A stretch of 64,000 nt of DNA from contig NZ_JAXHLN010000003.1 of assembly GCF_034522235.1 (NCBI RefSeq), positions 806,001-870,000 of the forward strand. The letters are read 5' to 3'. The notes under the pieces were generated by a model. It worked only from the letters and a program-made list of their open reading frames with translations, ran no database searches and was not told the origin of the DNA. Origin of the DNA: Thiohalophilus sp. GTDB taxonomy: Bacteria; Pseudomonadota; Gammaproteobacteria; UBA6429; Thiohalophilaceae. The position numbers and the translations under genes are program-made. Shown here in pieces: positions 41,842 to 50,094 of the stretch; position 1 is the stretch's first letter; each line of letters starts with the position of its first letter.

Positions 41842-42756
41842 ATGTGGCGTCGGATGATTTTATTACTGGTTCTCGGGGCTGTCTCCCTGGCAGGTTGTCA
41901 GTCAGTGTCGCAACCGGAGCGGCCGCCGTTTGCCGATATCCATCTGCATTACAACTGGGATCAGGATGAAATCTACACGCCGGAACAGGCAATTAACGAT
42001 CTCAGGGAACATAATGTGGTGCTGGCAGTGGTTTCCAGTGTGCCCTCCGACTTTGCGCTTAAACTGTCGGAGCTGGGAGAGGACTGGATCGTGCCGTTTT
42101 ACACGCCTTATTACGATGCAGGCAATCGCCTGAACTGGTTCTACGACGAGAAAGTGGTGGACAAGGCCCGGGAAGCGCTGGCCAGCGGCAAATTTTATGG
42201 ACTTGGTGAAATCCATCTGGTGGCAGGTGCCGGGCCGCGACGCGACAATTCGGTTTTCCTCGGGCTATTGTCGCTTGCCAAAGAGTATAACGTGCCCGTG
42301 AATATCCACACCGACTCCTCGCGCTACGAGTACATGTTGTCGATTTGCGAGCAACATCCGGAGGTGAGGTTCCAGTGGGCACACGTCGGCGGCATCCTGC
42401 AGCCGGAGGCGATCACCCCGGTGATGGAGGCCTGTCCCAATGTCTGGGCGGATATGTCCGCCCGGGATCCCTGGCATTATGGCGATTTTGTCAAAAGTAA
42501 CGAGTCGATTCCGGATGACTGGCGTGAATGGATACACCGTTTTCAGGATCGGATCATGGTCGGTACCGATCCGGTCTCGGGCGGTCACGAGGTCTATATC
42601 TGGCACGAGGCGGATGACGGCTGGGATCATTATGCCCGGTTATACAATTACCATCGTCACTGGCTGGATCAGTTGTCGCCTGAAGTGGAAAAGAAGATCC
42701 GCCTGACCAATGCCCGGCATTTTTTTGATTACGCATTGCAAAAGATGAATCAGTGA
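41842..42756 (+). CDS. amidohydrolase-fold lipoprotein
   Basis: A 304-residue exported lipoprotein: MWRRMILLLVLGAVSLAGC gives a signal peptide and lipobox LAGC (lipidated Cys near 19). The body is an amidohydrolase-2/TIM-barrel-like domain: FADIHLHYNWD (HxH metal motif), GLGEIHLVA, NIHTDSS, WAHVGG and MVGTDPVSGG (late Asp). It is a periplasm-facing metal hydrolase or lactonase of unknown substrate. AGGAG 6 bases before ATG 41842 selects this over ATG 41836. The trmO start overlaps its stop. Confidence 0.78.
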   Translation: MWRRMILLLVLGAVSLAGCQSVSQPERPPFADIHLHYNWDQDEIYTPEQAINDLREHNVVLAVVSSVPSDFALKLSELGEDWIVPFYTPYYDAGNRLNWFYDEKVVDKAREALASGKFYGLGEIHLVAGAGPRRDNSVFLGLLSLAKEYNVPVNIHTDSSRYEYMLSICEQHPEVRFQWAHVGGILQPEAITPVMEACPNVWADMSARDPWHYGDFVKSNESIPDDWREWIHRFQDRIMVGTDPVSGGHEVYIWHEADDGWDHYARLYNYHRHWLDQLSPEVEKKIRLTNARHFFDYALQKMNQ

Positions 42757-43463
42757 ATTATTCGTTTACGCCGATCGGCATTGTCCATTCCTGTTTCCCT
42801 GATAAGTTCGGTGTGCCGCGCCAGCCGCAACTGGTGCCGGCAGCGACCGGTCGCATTGAACTGCTGGCGCCCTATAATCGCGAGGAAGCGGTACGGGAAC
42901 TGGACGGATTCTCCCATATCTGGGTGGTATTTGTGTTTCATGATGTCAAACGTGAAGCATGGAAACCGACCGTGCGCCCCCCACGACTGGGCGGGAATCG
43001 GCGAGTCGGCGTCTTCGCCAGCCGCTCGCCGGAACGGCCCAACCCGATCGGTCTCTCCCTGGTGAGACTCGATGGTGTGCACACCGGCAAAGGCGGGGTC
43101 GTACTGCAGGTGAGTAATCTGGATATGATCGATGGCACGCCGGTATTGGACATCAAGCCCTATGTGCCCTACGCCGATTGTGTTGCCGATGCCCGGGCGG
43201 GATTCGCACCGCGGACGCCGGACAGCCATTTACCGGTTCGCTTAAGTGACACGGCGCAACAACAGCTTCAACAGTTTACGATACAGTACCCCGGGCTTGA
43301 GGCGCTGATTGTGCAGGTATTGCAACAGGATCCGCGTCCGGCTTATCAGGACAAAGCTGGCGACAGCGAGCGAGTGTTCGGCATGCGCCTCTATGATCTG
43401 GAGATCAAATGGCAACTGCAAAACGGCGTGATGCAGGTGCTCGCCATGGAGAGGGCGGAGTGA
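42753..43463 (+). CDS. trmO: tRNA (adenine37-N6)-methyltransferase TrmO
   Basis: A 236-residue protein of the TsaA/YaeB family: FTPIGIVHSCFPDKFGVPRQPQL, DGFSHIWVVFVFHD, VRPPRLGGNRRVGVFASRSPERPNPIGLS and YDLEIKWQL at the end. TrmO N6-methylates t6A37 in tRNA-Thr(GGU). Start codon GTG 42753 overlaps the upstream stop (GTGA). The length equals the E. coli enzyme. Confidence 0.9.
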   Translation: MNYSFTPIGIVHSCFPDKFGVPRQPQLVPAATGRIELLAPYNREEAVRELDGFSHIWVVFVFHDVKREAWKPTVRPPRLGGNRRVGVFASRSPERPNPIGLSLVRLDGVHTGKGGVVLQVSNLDMIDGTPVLDIKPYVPYADCVADARAGFAPRTPDSHLPVRLSDTAQQQLQQFTIQYPGLEALIVQVLQQDPRPAYQDKAGDSERVFGMRLYDLEIKWQLQNGVMQVLAMERAE

Positions 43464-43675
43464 ATATTCAGATCTTGCCAGAAGGCGATGTACATGCAGC
43501 GGAAGCATATTTTCCTTTGCGGGCCCAGCGCCGGTACTACGGGCATGAACAGCTCTGCGAGAACATCAAGCACCGGCCTGTTTACCCGGAATGGCATACG
43601 ATCCGGCAGAAGCGCCGGTCAGTGAACCACCGGCCGGGGATCTTTTTCCTGCGAGATATCCCGCGGCATGGGTGA
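43460..43675 (+). CDS. possible small ORF coupled to trmO
   Basis: A 71-codon ORF from GTG 43460 (overlapping the trmO stop) with GAGGG just upstream: NIQILPEGDVHAAEAYFPLR and so on. It has no recognised motif and its last 57 bases overlap the convergent NTF2-like gene. The coupling-like start is the only support; it may not be translated. Confidence 0.2.
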   Translation: MNIQILPEGDVHAAEAYFPLRAQRRYYGHEQLCENIKHRPVYPEWHTIRQKRRSVNHRPGIFFLRDIPRHG

Positions 43676-44047
43676 GGCGTGATGCAGGATCATTTTCCAG
43701 CCGGCGGAGGTCTGTTCATAGACATTGGTGGTGATAAACTGAAACACTTTCTCGGTTTCGTCCTGAACGTGGATGTTCTCGATCAGGGTATGAATGGCGG
43801 TCCGGGGGCCTTGATGGACCGAGAGATTCGACAATTCGATGATCACATCGCCGGTATTTTTAAGGATGGTTTCCCAGCTTTTGAGAATCGCCGGGGTGCC
43901 GAGCAGCCGGTCGCCCATCGGGTGTACACAGCTGGTATGTGAGGCATCCAGCCATATCTCGCGCATAGCCGCCAGATCGCCCCGACTGAAAGCGGCATAA
44001 AAGGCGTTTTCGGCGTCGCTCGAGGTTGCAAAACCGGTCGATGTCAT
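43619..44047 (-). CDS. NTF2/SnoaL-like protein
   Basis: A 142-residue SnoaL-fold protein (DUF4440/ketosteroid isomerase-like): SSDAENAFYAAFSRGDLAAM, WLDASHTSCVHPMGDRLLGT, ILKSWETILKN and WKMILHHASPMP. The HTSCVHP segment is common in a bacterial subfamily of unknown role. GAGGG 6 bases before ATG 44047 sets the start; an in-frame ATG at 44107 is less likely. It converges with trmO. Probably a small-molecule-binding cytosolic protein. Confidence 0.75.
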   Translation of the reverse strand: MTSTGFATSSDAENAFYAAFSRGDLAAMREIWLDASHTSCVHPMGDRLLGTPAILKSWETILKNTGDVIIELSNLSVHQGPRTAIHTLIENIHVQDETEKVFQFITTNVYEQTSAGWKMILHHASPMPRDISQEKDPRPVVH

Positions 44048-44340
44048 CGTGTTCCCTCGGGTCCCGAACCCTTTGGCGAATTTAGTGAATATTGCCTGTC
44101 GATGCACGGCGATACAACGGGCGATTGTTGGCCAACACCGTGTTGCAGGTCAATGGAATATTTTCGTTGGGTATTCTGTCTGAACAATAAGGGAATTGTT
44201 GATTTCCCTGTTAATCGCAAGGGCGTTATTTGTTTTGATGGGTGTGGCCTGGCTGGAACCCGACGTCTGTTGTTCTGTCTGAGGTAGTAGCATGCGGATA
44301 TTGCGCGGCTGTCATTATCAAGTTCAAGGATTATAAATTT

Positions 44341-44859
44341 ATGCTGTTACGTTTTTCCGGTTTGTGTCGTCTGCTCGTGTTGTGTCTTGCCTTTATCCCG
44401 ACTCTGTCTGCGGCCGAAACGGTACTCAAGGACATGTCCGGGGAGCCCCGAAAGGTCGAGGAATTCACCGGTAATGGCAAATGGACGGTAGTCATGATCT
44501 GGGCGTCGGATTGTCATGTCTGTAATCGCGAAATCCATAATTATGTCGATTTTCATTTCGTCCATTCGGACCGGGATGCGCGAATGCTCGGCATCTCGAT
44601 CGATGGCTGGGCCGGCAGGAAAGACGCGGCGGATTTCATTGCGCGTCACAAGGTCGAGTTTCCCAACCTGATCGGCAATGCCGAGGCGGTGGCGGACTGG
44701 TTTATGCGCCAGAGCGGCGCCCGCTGGGTCGGGACACCGACCTTTCTGCTCTATAATCCCGCCGGTGAGCTCAAGGCCCAGCAGGTGGGTGCCGTACCGG
44801 TGGAGGTAATCGAAGACTTCATCGGCGATTCCGCCCGGCCGGCCAGGGTTACCGATTGA
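44341..44859 (+). CDS. exported thioredoxin-like (TlpA/redoxin) protein
   Basis: A 172-residue protein with an N-terminal signal peptide (MLLRFSGLCRLLVLCLAF, cleavage near SAAE 24-27) and a redoxin domain. The active site is WASDCHVCNREI (CxxC as CHVC) and the cis-Pro is in GTPTFLLYNP. It is likely a periplasmic thiol-disulfide oxidoreductase for cytochrome maturation or general protein thiols. CHVC rather than CxPC suggests unusual redox tuning. Start ATG 44341 follows AAGGATT. Confidence 0.78.
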   Translation: MLLRFSGLCRLLVLCLAFIPTLSAAETVLKDMSGEPRKVEEFTGNGKWTVVMIWASDCHVCNREIHNYVDFHFVHSDRDARMLGISIDGWAGRKDAADFIARHKVEFPNLIGNAEAVADWFMRQSGARWVGTPTFLLYNPAGELKAQQVGAVPVEVIEDFIGDSARPARVTD

Positions 44860-45052
44860 GCGGTTGTCCCCCCGGCGCTTCCCGGTTGCATGGTGAAGAG
44901 CCTGTATCCCGGGAGACGGGCCTTGCTCGCCGGCCATCTGTTCGAACATCCTGCATTTGTGCTGCACAGACCAAACGGGCCGTATCCGCGGGGCTGGTTC
45001 TGCCATCTCTGCGGCTTTAGAATAGCGGTTTGTTAACCCGAGGGAGTCGAGC

Positions 45053-45448
45053 ATGAGTGACAAGGTCGCCGTGCTGGTCAATGGCCAGGCAGAGATTGAA
45101 TTTGACCGGAACAAACCACTGACCGATCTGCAAAAAACGTATCTGGACAAGATGGATCAGGAGATGGACAAGGGCATCCATCTGTCCGGCGAGGCGATCG
45201 CCCGGCCGGATCAGATCCAGCGGGCCAAATTTGTGGCCAATGCCCTGCTGGAATCGATTCAGAGCGAGGATGAACCGCGTATTGCGGCGACCTGTTCCTG
45301 GCTGGCGGTCCGTCTGCCGGAGCTTAAACAGGTCCGCGCCGATCTCAAGCAAGACAGTTTCAGCATCGATCTGGTCTTTGACCAGGAATACCAGAATCAG
45401 GTCCGGGTCGATTTCGACCCGTCCGCCAGCAAAACCAGTTTTCACTGA
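45053..45448 (+). CDS. conserved hypothetical protein
   Basis: A 131-residue soluble protein (MSDKVAVLVNGQAEIEFDRN). It looks helical in the first half (LTDLQKTYLDKMDQEMDKGI) and beta-rich at the end (SFSIDLVFDQEY). GGGAG lies 8 bases before ATG 45053. No catalytic motif recognised. Its neighbours (a thioredoxin-like protein and a membrane protein) do not clarify the role. Confidence 0.6.
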   Translation: MSDKVAVLVNGQAEIEFDRNKPLTDLQKTYLDKMDQEMDKGIHLSGEAIARPDQIQRAKFVANALLESIQSEDEPRIAATCSWLAVRLPELKQVRADLKQDSFSIDLVFDQEYQNQVRVDFDPSASKTSFH

Positions 45449-45601
45449 AACCGGGTCACGAAACTGTCTTTTCCCCGTTGTCGGCCTCAAACCGATCTGA
45501 AGTCGGATCAATACGTGACGGATTACCGGGCGGGGGAGAGCGGGAACAGTTGACCGGGCCCGAACTGCCGGTTAATTTCTAATAAAGCAGGGCAATTCAA
45601 C

Positions 45602-45922
45602 ATGAAGCAGTTTCTTATCCAACTCAAACCGTTGCGGGTGGTGCTTATCCTCGGCGCCCTGCTGACCATCGTTCTGCAACCGGAGCGTGGCGCGTCACCG
45701 GAATATCATGGCTGGGAGATGGTGTCGACTCTGCTGGTGCCGGTTCTGGCGCCGTTGTTTTTTATGTTGATGATGCTGGATGCTCTGATGGCCTCACTGT
45801 GGCACAGTCAGACAAGCGGCGAGGAACAACTGCGTTATCGGCGCATTCGTAATACGGATCTTGTTGTCGGCGGTTTGTTGTTATTGTCCTGGCTGCCTTA
45901 TTTCATTGCCCTGGTTAACTAA
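45602..45922 (+). CDS. small membrane protein
   Basis: A 106-residue inner-membrane protein with three hydrophobic segments: residues 10-26, 43-66 and 86-104 (VVLILGALLTIVLQ; LLVPVLAPLFFMLMMLDALM; LVVGGLLLLSWLPYFIALV). It ends 12 bases before the FHA-domain gene, so the two are probably cotranscribed. Function unknown. Confidence 0.65.
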   Translation: MKQFLIQLKPLRVVLILGALLTIVLQPERGASPEYHGWEMVSTLLVPVLAPLFFMLMMLDALMASLWHSQTSGEEQLRYRRIRNTDLVVGGLLLLSWLPYFIALVN

Positions 45923-45934
45923 GAGAGATAATAA

Positions 45935-46357
45935 ATGGCGCTTTTGCTACAAAAGACCGACGACGGTGCGGGTATCAAACTACCGATCGACAAGCAACGG
46001 ATCACCATCGGCCGGCACAGCAATAATGATATCAGTCTCGAAGATGAGCTGGTCAGCAAGGAACATGCGGTCGTCGAGGTTATGGAAGCGCCAGATGATA
46101 GCGGGCGGATCGAGTTTGTGATCCAGGATCTGGAATCCACCAACCGCACCTATGTGAACGATCACGCCATCTCGCTGCATAAACTGCGGCATGGCGATAT
46201 TATCCGTATCGGCATCAACCAGTTTATGTTTGTCGACGAGGCCGATGGCGAGATGGACGAAACCGCCGAGCTCTACAAGACCTGGATTCCGGGCGTGTTC
46301 TACACCGGCAAAAAGAAGAAAAAGGCAAAGAAAAAAACGACAAAAAAGAAACGCTGA
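45935..46357 (+). CDS. FHA-domain protein with Lys-rich tail
   Basis: A 140-residue protein. Residues 5-105 are a forkhead-associated phosphothreonine-binding domain: RITIGRHSNNDISLEDELVS (conserved GR and S), KEHAVVE, DLESTNRTYVND and LRHGDIIRIG. The last 20 residues are almost all Lys with Thr and Ala, which could bind nucleic acid or membrane phosphate groups. It should read Ser/Thr kinase signals, but no kinase gene is in view. AGAGAG stands before ATG 45935. Confidence 0.82.
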   Translation: MALLLQKTDDGAGIKLPIDKQRITIGRHSNNDISLEDELVSKEHAVVEVMEAPDDSGRIEFVIQDLESTNRTYVNDHAISLHKLRHGDIIRIGINQFMFVDEADGEMDETAELYKTWIPGVFYTGKKKKKAKKKTTKKKR

Positions 46358-46423
46358 TCTTCGATAGCCCGTTAACCTGCCGGAGAAAAGATCTCAACGC
46401 AGAGGCGCAAAGATATAATTTTG

Positions 46424-46519
46424 AATGCTTAATGCTTAATGCTTAATGCTTAATCCTGAAGTAAATGCGAATTCGTAATTCAAAATTCAAAATTCAACAT
46501 TCAACATTCAACATTCAAC
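46424..46519. repeat. heptamer tracts AATGCTT and ATTCAAC/ATTCAAA
   Basis: Four AATGCTT units (46424-46451), then ATTCGTA, two ATTCAAA and four ATTCAAC units (46471-46519). All have period 7. They lie between the convergent FHA and thioredoxin genes, flanked by CGCAGAGGCGCAAAG and CTCTCTGCGG fragments. Confidence 0.85.
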
Positions 46520-46557
46520 ATTCTCCCTCCTTCTCTCTGCGGTGAGATATTTAATCC

Positions 46558-46902
46558 CTAAAACCCCGCGTGTTGTTCGATGAAGTCCCGGATATAGCCG
46601 GCGCTCTGCGCGCCGCTGAAACGGGCCTGTTCCTCGCCGAGGCGAAACAGGATGATGGTGGGAAAGCCCCGGACCTGATAGCGGCCGGCCAGTTTCATAT
46701 TCTCGCCGTCGTCCACTTCGATCTTGGCCAGTTGCACCCGGCCGGCATACTCACCAATGACCTGTTCCAGTACCGGGGCAATGCTGATACAGGGCGGACA
46801 CCATTCGGCCCACAGATCGATCAGGACCGGCCGGGTGTGGGAGGCGGCCAGTACCTTGTGATCGAAATCGTCCAGATCAACGGTAAAGATATCGGATGGC
46901 AT
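46558..46902 (-). CDS. thioredoxin
   Basis: A 114-residue thioredoxin-fold protein: VLIDLWAEWCPPCISIAPVL with active site WCPPC (Cys near 35 and 38), KIEVDDGENMKLAGRY, and cis-Pro in RGFPTIILFR. WCPPC instead of WCGPC alters the redox potential. Cytosolic, no leader. ATG 46902 is selected by fit to the family; the upstream extension is not coding. Confidence 0.85.
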   Translation of the reverse strand: MPSDIFTVDLDDFDHKVLAASHTRPVLIDLWAEWCPPCISIAPVLEQVIGEYAGRVQLAKIEVDDGENMKLAGRYQVRGFPTIILFRLGEEQARFSGAQSAGYIRDFIEQHAGF

Positions 46903-46981
46903 GTCAGCTATCTCTGGGTTGTGCGGGTCGGCAAAAGGCTGACGATTATAATGAGCCGGGCAGCGCAAGTCACGGTTGCTC

Positions 46982-47473
46982 TTACCAGGGGCGACGACGG
47001 ATGGGCAGACGATACAGCCCGCGCGACACCAGCAAATCAATCAGCATGAACAGCAGTGGGACGAGCAGCATTTCCTGCCAGCCGAGTCCGAGGGGTTGGT
47101 AGAGGATCAGCAGCGGCAGCAGCGCCTCGGGGAGTTGATCCAGCCCGAGTGCCGCTGTCCCCGGCATCAGCTGCCGTCGGCGTTTGATGAAGCTGGCCAG
47201 CAGATCACCGAGCATGCTCAGTGCCCCGAACAGGGCGCCCAGCCAGAGTGGCAGATTCAGCAGCCAGCCCGCCGCGGCGGTCAGCAGTACGGCGACGATC
47301 AGCCCGCGCCAGGTCTTGTGATCCCCGAACAGGCGCCGGCCGTCGGCCAGCTGGCGGTAGGCATCCAGTGGCCGGTTCCAATGGCGTATTCCCGGCAACA
47401 GCCGCGCCAGGATCGGCGCGCCATTGGCCACCAGTAGCAAAAACAGGCAGAGTAGAAGCGTCATCTCAGGCAT
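46982..47473 (-). CDS. CDP-archaeol synthase-like (CarS/DUF46) membrane protein
   Basis: About 163 residues, four to five membrane helices. The family signature is present: LLLVANGAPILARLLPG, GRRLFGDHKTWRGLIVAVL, SMLGDLLASFIKRRR and LDQLPEALLP. CarS homologues are CDP-activating lipid cytidylyltransferases; the archaeal enzyme makes CDP-archaeol. In a bacterium the substrate is more likely a phosphatidate-like lipid. The start is uncertain among 47506, 47473 and 47464; no ribosome site decides it. Confidence 0.72.
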   Translation of the reverse strand: MPEMTLLLCLFLLLVANGAPILARLLPGIRHWNRPLDAYRQLADGRRLFGDHKTWRGLIVAVLLTAAAGWLLNLPLWLGALFGALSMLGDLLASFIKRRRQLMPGTAALGLDQLPEALLPLLILYQPLGLGWQEMLLVPLLFMLIDLLVSRGLYRLPIRRRPW

Positions 47474-47634
47474 GTTAGCGACTGAGGCTATTTCCCACCA
47501 GCGCAATAATTGAGCGCCGGGGGCATTACAAATGACGCGTAACTGACTACGATTATCCTATCAGCCGAAGTGGCGACCGGATTCCCGGCAGCCGTCTGTT
47601 GGGATAAGAGGGTCGTGCCAAGGAGGTATCGAAT

Positions 47635-48045
47635 ATGTCGGAAAACCGTTGCGCCTTCAGTGCGCCGCAGATCGCCGAGCAATATGGCTGCCACCTCGGC
47701 CAGCAGGTCGTGCGCCGTGGCGGGACCGAAGTGGCCTGTTCTGACAATGGGGCCTGTTCCCGTTGCGAGGCGGTACTCGAGTGGCTCAAGCAGGTCAGCT
47801 TGCCGGTGTTCGGTGTGGAGGATGATCTGACCAGCATGCCGCACAGTGTGCTGCAGAAGATCCAGTTCGGGAGCCTGGCTGGCCTGCAGGAACTCCTCAA
47901 TAGCGAACCTGACGGACGTGTGGATATTGATGCCTTGCTGACCCGGGCGGAGAAGGAGTATGGCGGTATAGACAGCTTGCCCTATACCGATTTAGTTGAG
48001 ACCATCACCAATTACAAACTCAAACGACGACAGCACCGCCGATGA
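47635..48045 (+). CDS. conserved hypothetical protein with Cys-rich N-terminus
   Basis: A 136-residue soluble protein. The N-terminus carries several Cys (MSENRCAFSAPQIAEQYGC; VACSDNGACSRCEAVLEWL), possibly for metal or cluster binding. The rest is helical. AGGAGGT 7 bases before ATG 47635 is an excellent ribosome site. It lies 25 bases before the FKBP gene, probably one operon. Function unknown. Confidence 0.6.
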   Translation: MSENRCAFSAPQIAEQYGCHLGQQVVRRGGTEVACSDNGACSRCEAVLEWLKQVSLPVFGVEDDLTSMPHSVLQKIQFGSLAGLQELLNSEPDGRVDIDALLTRAEKEYGGIDSLPYTDLVETITNYKLKRRQHRR

Positions 48046-48070
48046 CGGCGGATGTGGCAGGAGCAAATTG

Positions 48071-48427
48071 ATGTCTTTACCGCAGGAATTACAAGTGATT
48101 GATCAAAAAATCGGCGATGGTGAGGAAGCTGTCAAGGGCAAGCTTGTCGCCGTCCATTATCAGGGCTGGTTGTACGATGACGAGGCGGAGGAGAACAAGG
48201 GCTTTGAGTTTGACAGTTCCCGCTCACGGGAACCGCTGACGATTCCGCTTGGCGCCGAGGTTGTGGTCAAAGGTATGGAAGAAGGTGTGATAGGTATGAA
48301 GACCGGTGGCCTGCGTACCATCATTATCCCGTCGGAGCTGGCCTATGGCGACAAGGGCGCCGGCAACGTTATTCCGCCCGATGCGGCATTGATCTTTGAA
48401 GTCGAGCTGATGGAGGTGCGGGGGTAA
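48071..48427 (+). CDS. FKBP-type peptidyl-prolyl isomerase
   Basis: A 118-residue single-domain FKBP: VAVHYQGWLYDD, FEFDSSRSREPLTIPLG, VVKGMEEGVIGMKTGGLRTIIIPSELAYGDKGAGNVIPPDAALIF, shown here as separate signature pieces GVIGMKTGGLRTI and LAYGDKGAG. It isomerises X-Pro bonds in the cytosol, no leader. GGAG precedes ATG 48071. A strong terminator follows after a heptamer-like hairpin. Confidence 0.9.
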   Translation: MSLPQELQVIDQKIGDGEEAVKGKLVAVHYQGWLYDDEAEENKGFEFDSSRSREPLTIPLGAEVVVKGMEEGVIGMKTGGLRTIIIPSELAYGDKGAGNVIPPDAALIFEVELMEVRG

Positions 48428-48440
48428 GAAAGGAAGGGAT

Positions 48441-48512
48441 AATGTTGAATGTTGAGTTCTGAATTTTGAATTGCGGTTCACGATGAATTCAAAATTCATC
48501 ATTCAGAATTCA
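48441..48512. repeat. inverted heptamer-like hairpin
   Basis: Left arm GTTGAATGTTGAG/TTCTGAATTTTGAATT, right arm AATTCAAAATTCATC/ATTCAGAATTCAAC: TTCAAAA/ATTCAAC-type words in opposite orientation, giving a long imperfect stem after the FKBP gene. Confidence 0.7.
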
Positions 48513-48550
48513 ACATTATTTTTCGCCCTCTGCGTTAATGCTCTTTATGC

Positions 48551-48584
48551 AAAAAAAGGGGAACCCATGGGTTCCCCTTTTTTT
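48551..48584. terminator. perfect-palindrome bidirectional terminator
   Basis: A7-GGGGAACCCA-TGGGTTCCCC-T7, a perfect 34-base palindrome between the convergent FKBP and RRM genes. It has a GC stem and a T-run on both strands, so it should end both transcripts. Confidence 0.9.
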
Positions 48585-48606
48585 GGTGTCACAGACAGAC
48601 AGACTG

Positions 48607-49068
48607 TCAGTCGTCGCTTTTGCGTTCGTTGGCGACATTGACTTTCAGCTCTCGGCCGTAGAACTCCGTGCCGTCCAGCGCCTTGATGGCATTTTTGGCT
48701 TCCTTGCGTTTCATTTCGACAAAGCCGAAGCCGCGCGGGCGGCGGGTGGCGCGGTCGGTCATCAGACGGACGGCGTGGACATCGCCATAGTCTTCAAACA
48801 GTTTGCGCAGGGCATTGGGCGAGGCCTTGAAGGCCAGATTGCCAACAAAAATGGATTCGATTTTGGTGCTGGAAGCCGGATATATCCGGGTGCTGATGAG
48901 CAGCATGCCGAGCAGGGCGCCGGCGAGGATGCCATAGGTGAACAGCCGTTGAGCGGAGACCTGTTCGAACGCGAACAGCGGAAATACAAAATAGGCGACC
49001 ACGGCCAATATCAGACTGATCGGGATGATTTGTATCATCGTTTTGAGTGTCGGGAATTCGAACTTCAT
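48607..49068 (-). CDS. membrane-anchored RRM RNA-binding protein
   Basis: A 153-residue protein. Two hydrophobic helices lie near residues 12-33 and 44-62 (IIPISLILAVVAYFVFPLF; LFTYGILAGALLGMLLIST). An RNA recognition motif follows, with RNP2 IFVGNL near 73 and RNP1 RGFGFVEM near 112. Bacterial RRM proteins are usually soluble; here the domain is tethered, probably facing the cytosol, so it would bind RNA at the membrane. ATG 49068 is chosen over ATG 49083. Confidence 0.82.
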   Translation of the reverse strand: MKFEFPTLKTMIQIIPISLILAVVAYFVFPLFAFEQVSAQRLFTYGILAGALLGMLLISTRIYPASSTKIESIFVGNLAFKASPNALRKLFEDYGDVHAVRLMTDRATRRPRGFGFVEMKRKEAKNAIKALDGTEFYGRELKVNVANERKSDD

Positions 49069-49348
49069 ATCACTCCATCGCATGTTTCAGATTGTTAACG
49101 GGGCTCCGCCGTTGCAGTATGTTCACGGTGAGGCGGAGCACGGATCGGCTTTCCCGAGGGAAGCGGGAGCATTTTACACTTTCCGGACGTGCGCGTCTCG
49201 GACGATGACCGCAGGACAGTGGTGGTATTTTCAGGCTATGCTTTGCAAGGGCGTTGTCAGTGATCACGCAGACAGCAGAATCATGTTTGTTGCGCAGTTG
49301 CGGCTTCGCAATGCGTGGCGGACGATCGATAACCCAACAGGATAATTC

Positions 49349-50089
49349 ATGTCACAAGGCGATCTGGTCGCGCACCGGGGCTATCCCTACCGTTATCCCG
49401 AGAACAGTCTGGCCGGGGTACAGGCGGCACTGGCGGTCGGGGCGCGTTATGTGGAAGTGGACGTGCAACTGAGCCGCGATGGTATCCCGCTGCTGTTTCA
49501 CGATCGCGATCTGCGACGCCTGTGTCACCAGCCCGGTGCCGTCCATGATTACGCGTGGCGTCAACTGCAAAAATTTATCCTGTATGGGGAGGCCGATCAG
49601 CCGTTGCAGCTTGCCCGGGCGCCGCTGGCGGTGCTGAGCGATCTGGTGGCGGTGATCAAAACGGCACCGGCGGCGCGTTTCTTCATCGAGCTCAAGCGGG
49701 TGGCGGTGGCGCAGTTCGGGGCGACGGCAGTGGTGGACGCGGTGCTGCCGATCCTGCAGCCGGTGGCCGGGCAGTGCTGCGTCATCTCCTACAATCTGCC
49801 GGCCCTGCAGCAGGTGCGACAGCGTTGTGAGCTGCCGATCGGGGTGGTGATTGATGAGTGGGCGGGGCGCGCGGATCCGGCCATCGTCGAACTGCAGCCC
49901 GAGTTTCTGTTCTGCAATCTCTCTTCATTGCCGGCCGATGAGCCGGTGCAGTTGCCCGGCGCCAGGTTGGCGGTGTTTGAAACCGTGGATCCCGGGCAGG
50001 CGCGTCGGCTCATGGCACAGGGCGTGGATCTGGTGGAAACCTTCGCCATCGGCGAGATGCGTCGACAACTGGAACCGGCAGGCGTCTGA
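49349..50089 (+). CDS. glycerophosphodiester phosphodiesterase
   Basis: A 246-residue GDPD: LVAHRGYPYRYPENSLAG (catalytic HRG and ENS), VEVDVQLSRDGIPLLFHD (metal-binding E-D and catalytic HD), FFIELKR and the late motif DLVETFA. No signal peptide, so it is cytosolic, GlpQ2/UgpQ-like. It cleaves glycerophosphodiesters to glycerol-3-phosphate and an alcohol. The GlpD-like gene begins 5 bases later; the two form an operon. Confidence 0.88.
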   Translation: MSQGDLVAHRGYPYRYPENSLAGVQAALAVGARYVEVDVQLSRDGIPLLFHDRDLRRLCHQPGAVHDYAWRQLQKFILYGEADQPLQLARAPLAVLSDLVAVIKTAPAARFFIELKRVAVAQFGATAVVDAVLPILQPVAGQCCVISYNLPALQQVRQRCELPIGVVIDEWAGRADPAIVELQPEFLFCNLSSLPADEPVQLPGARLAVFETVDPGQARRLMAQGVDLVETFAIGEMRRQLEPAGV

Positions 50090-50094
50090 GCGCG

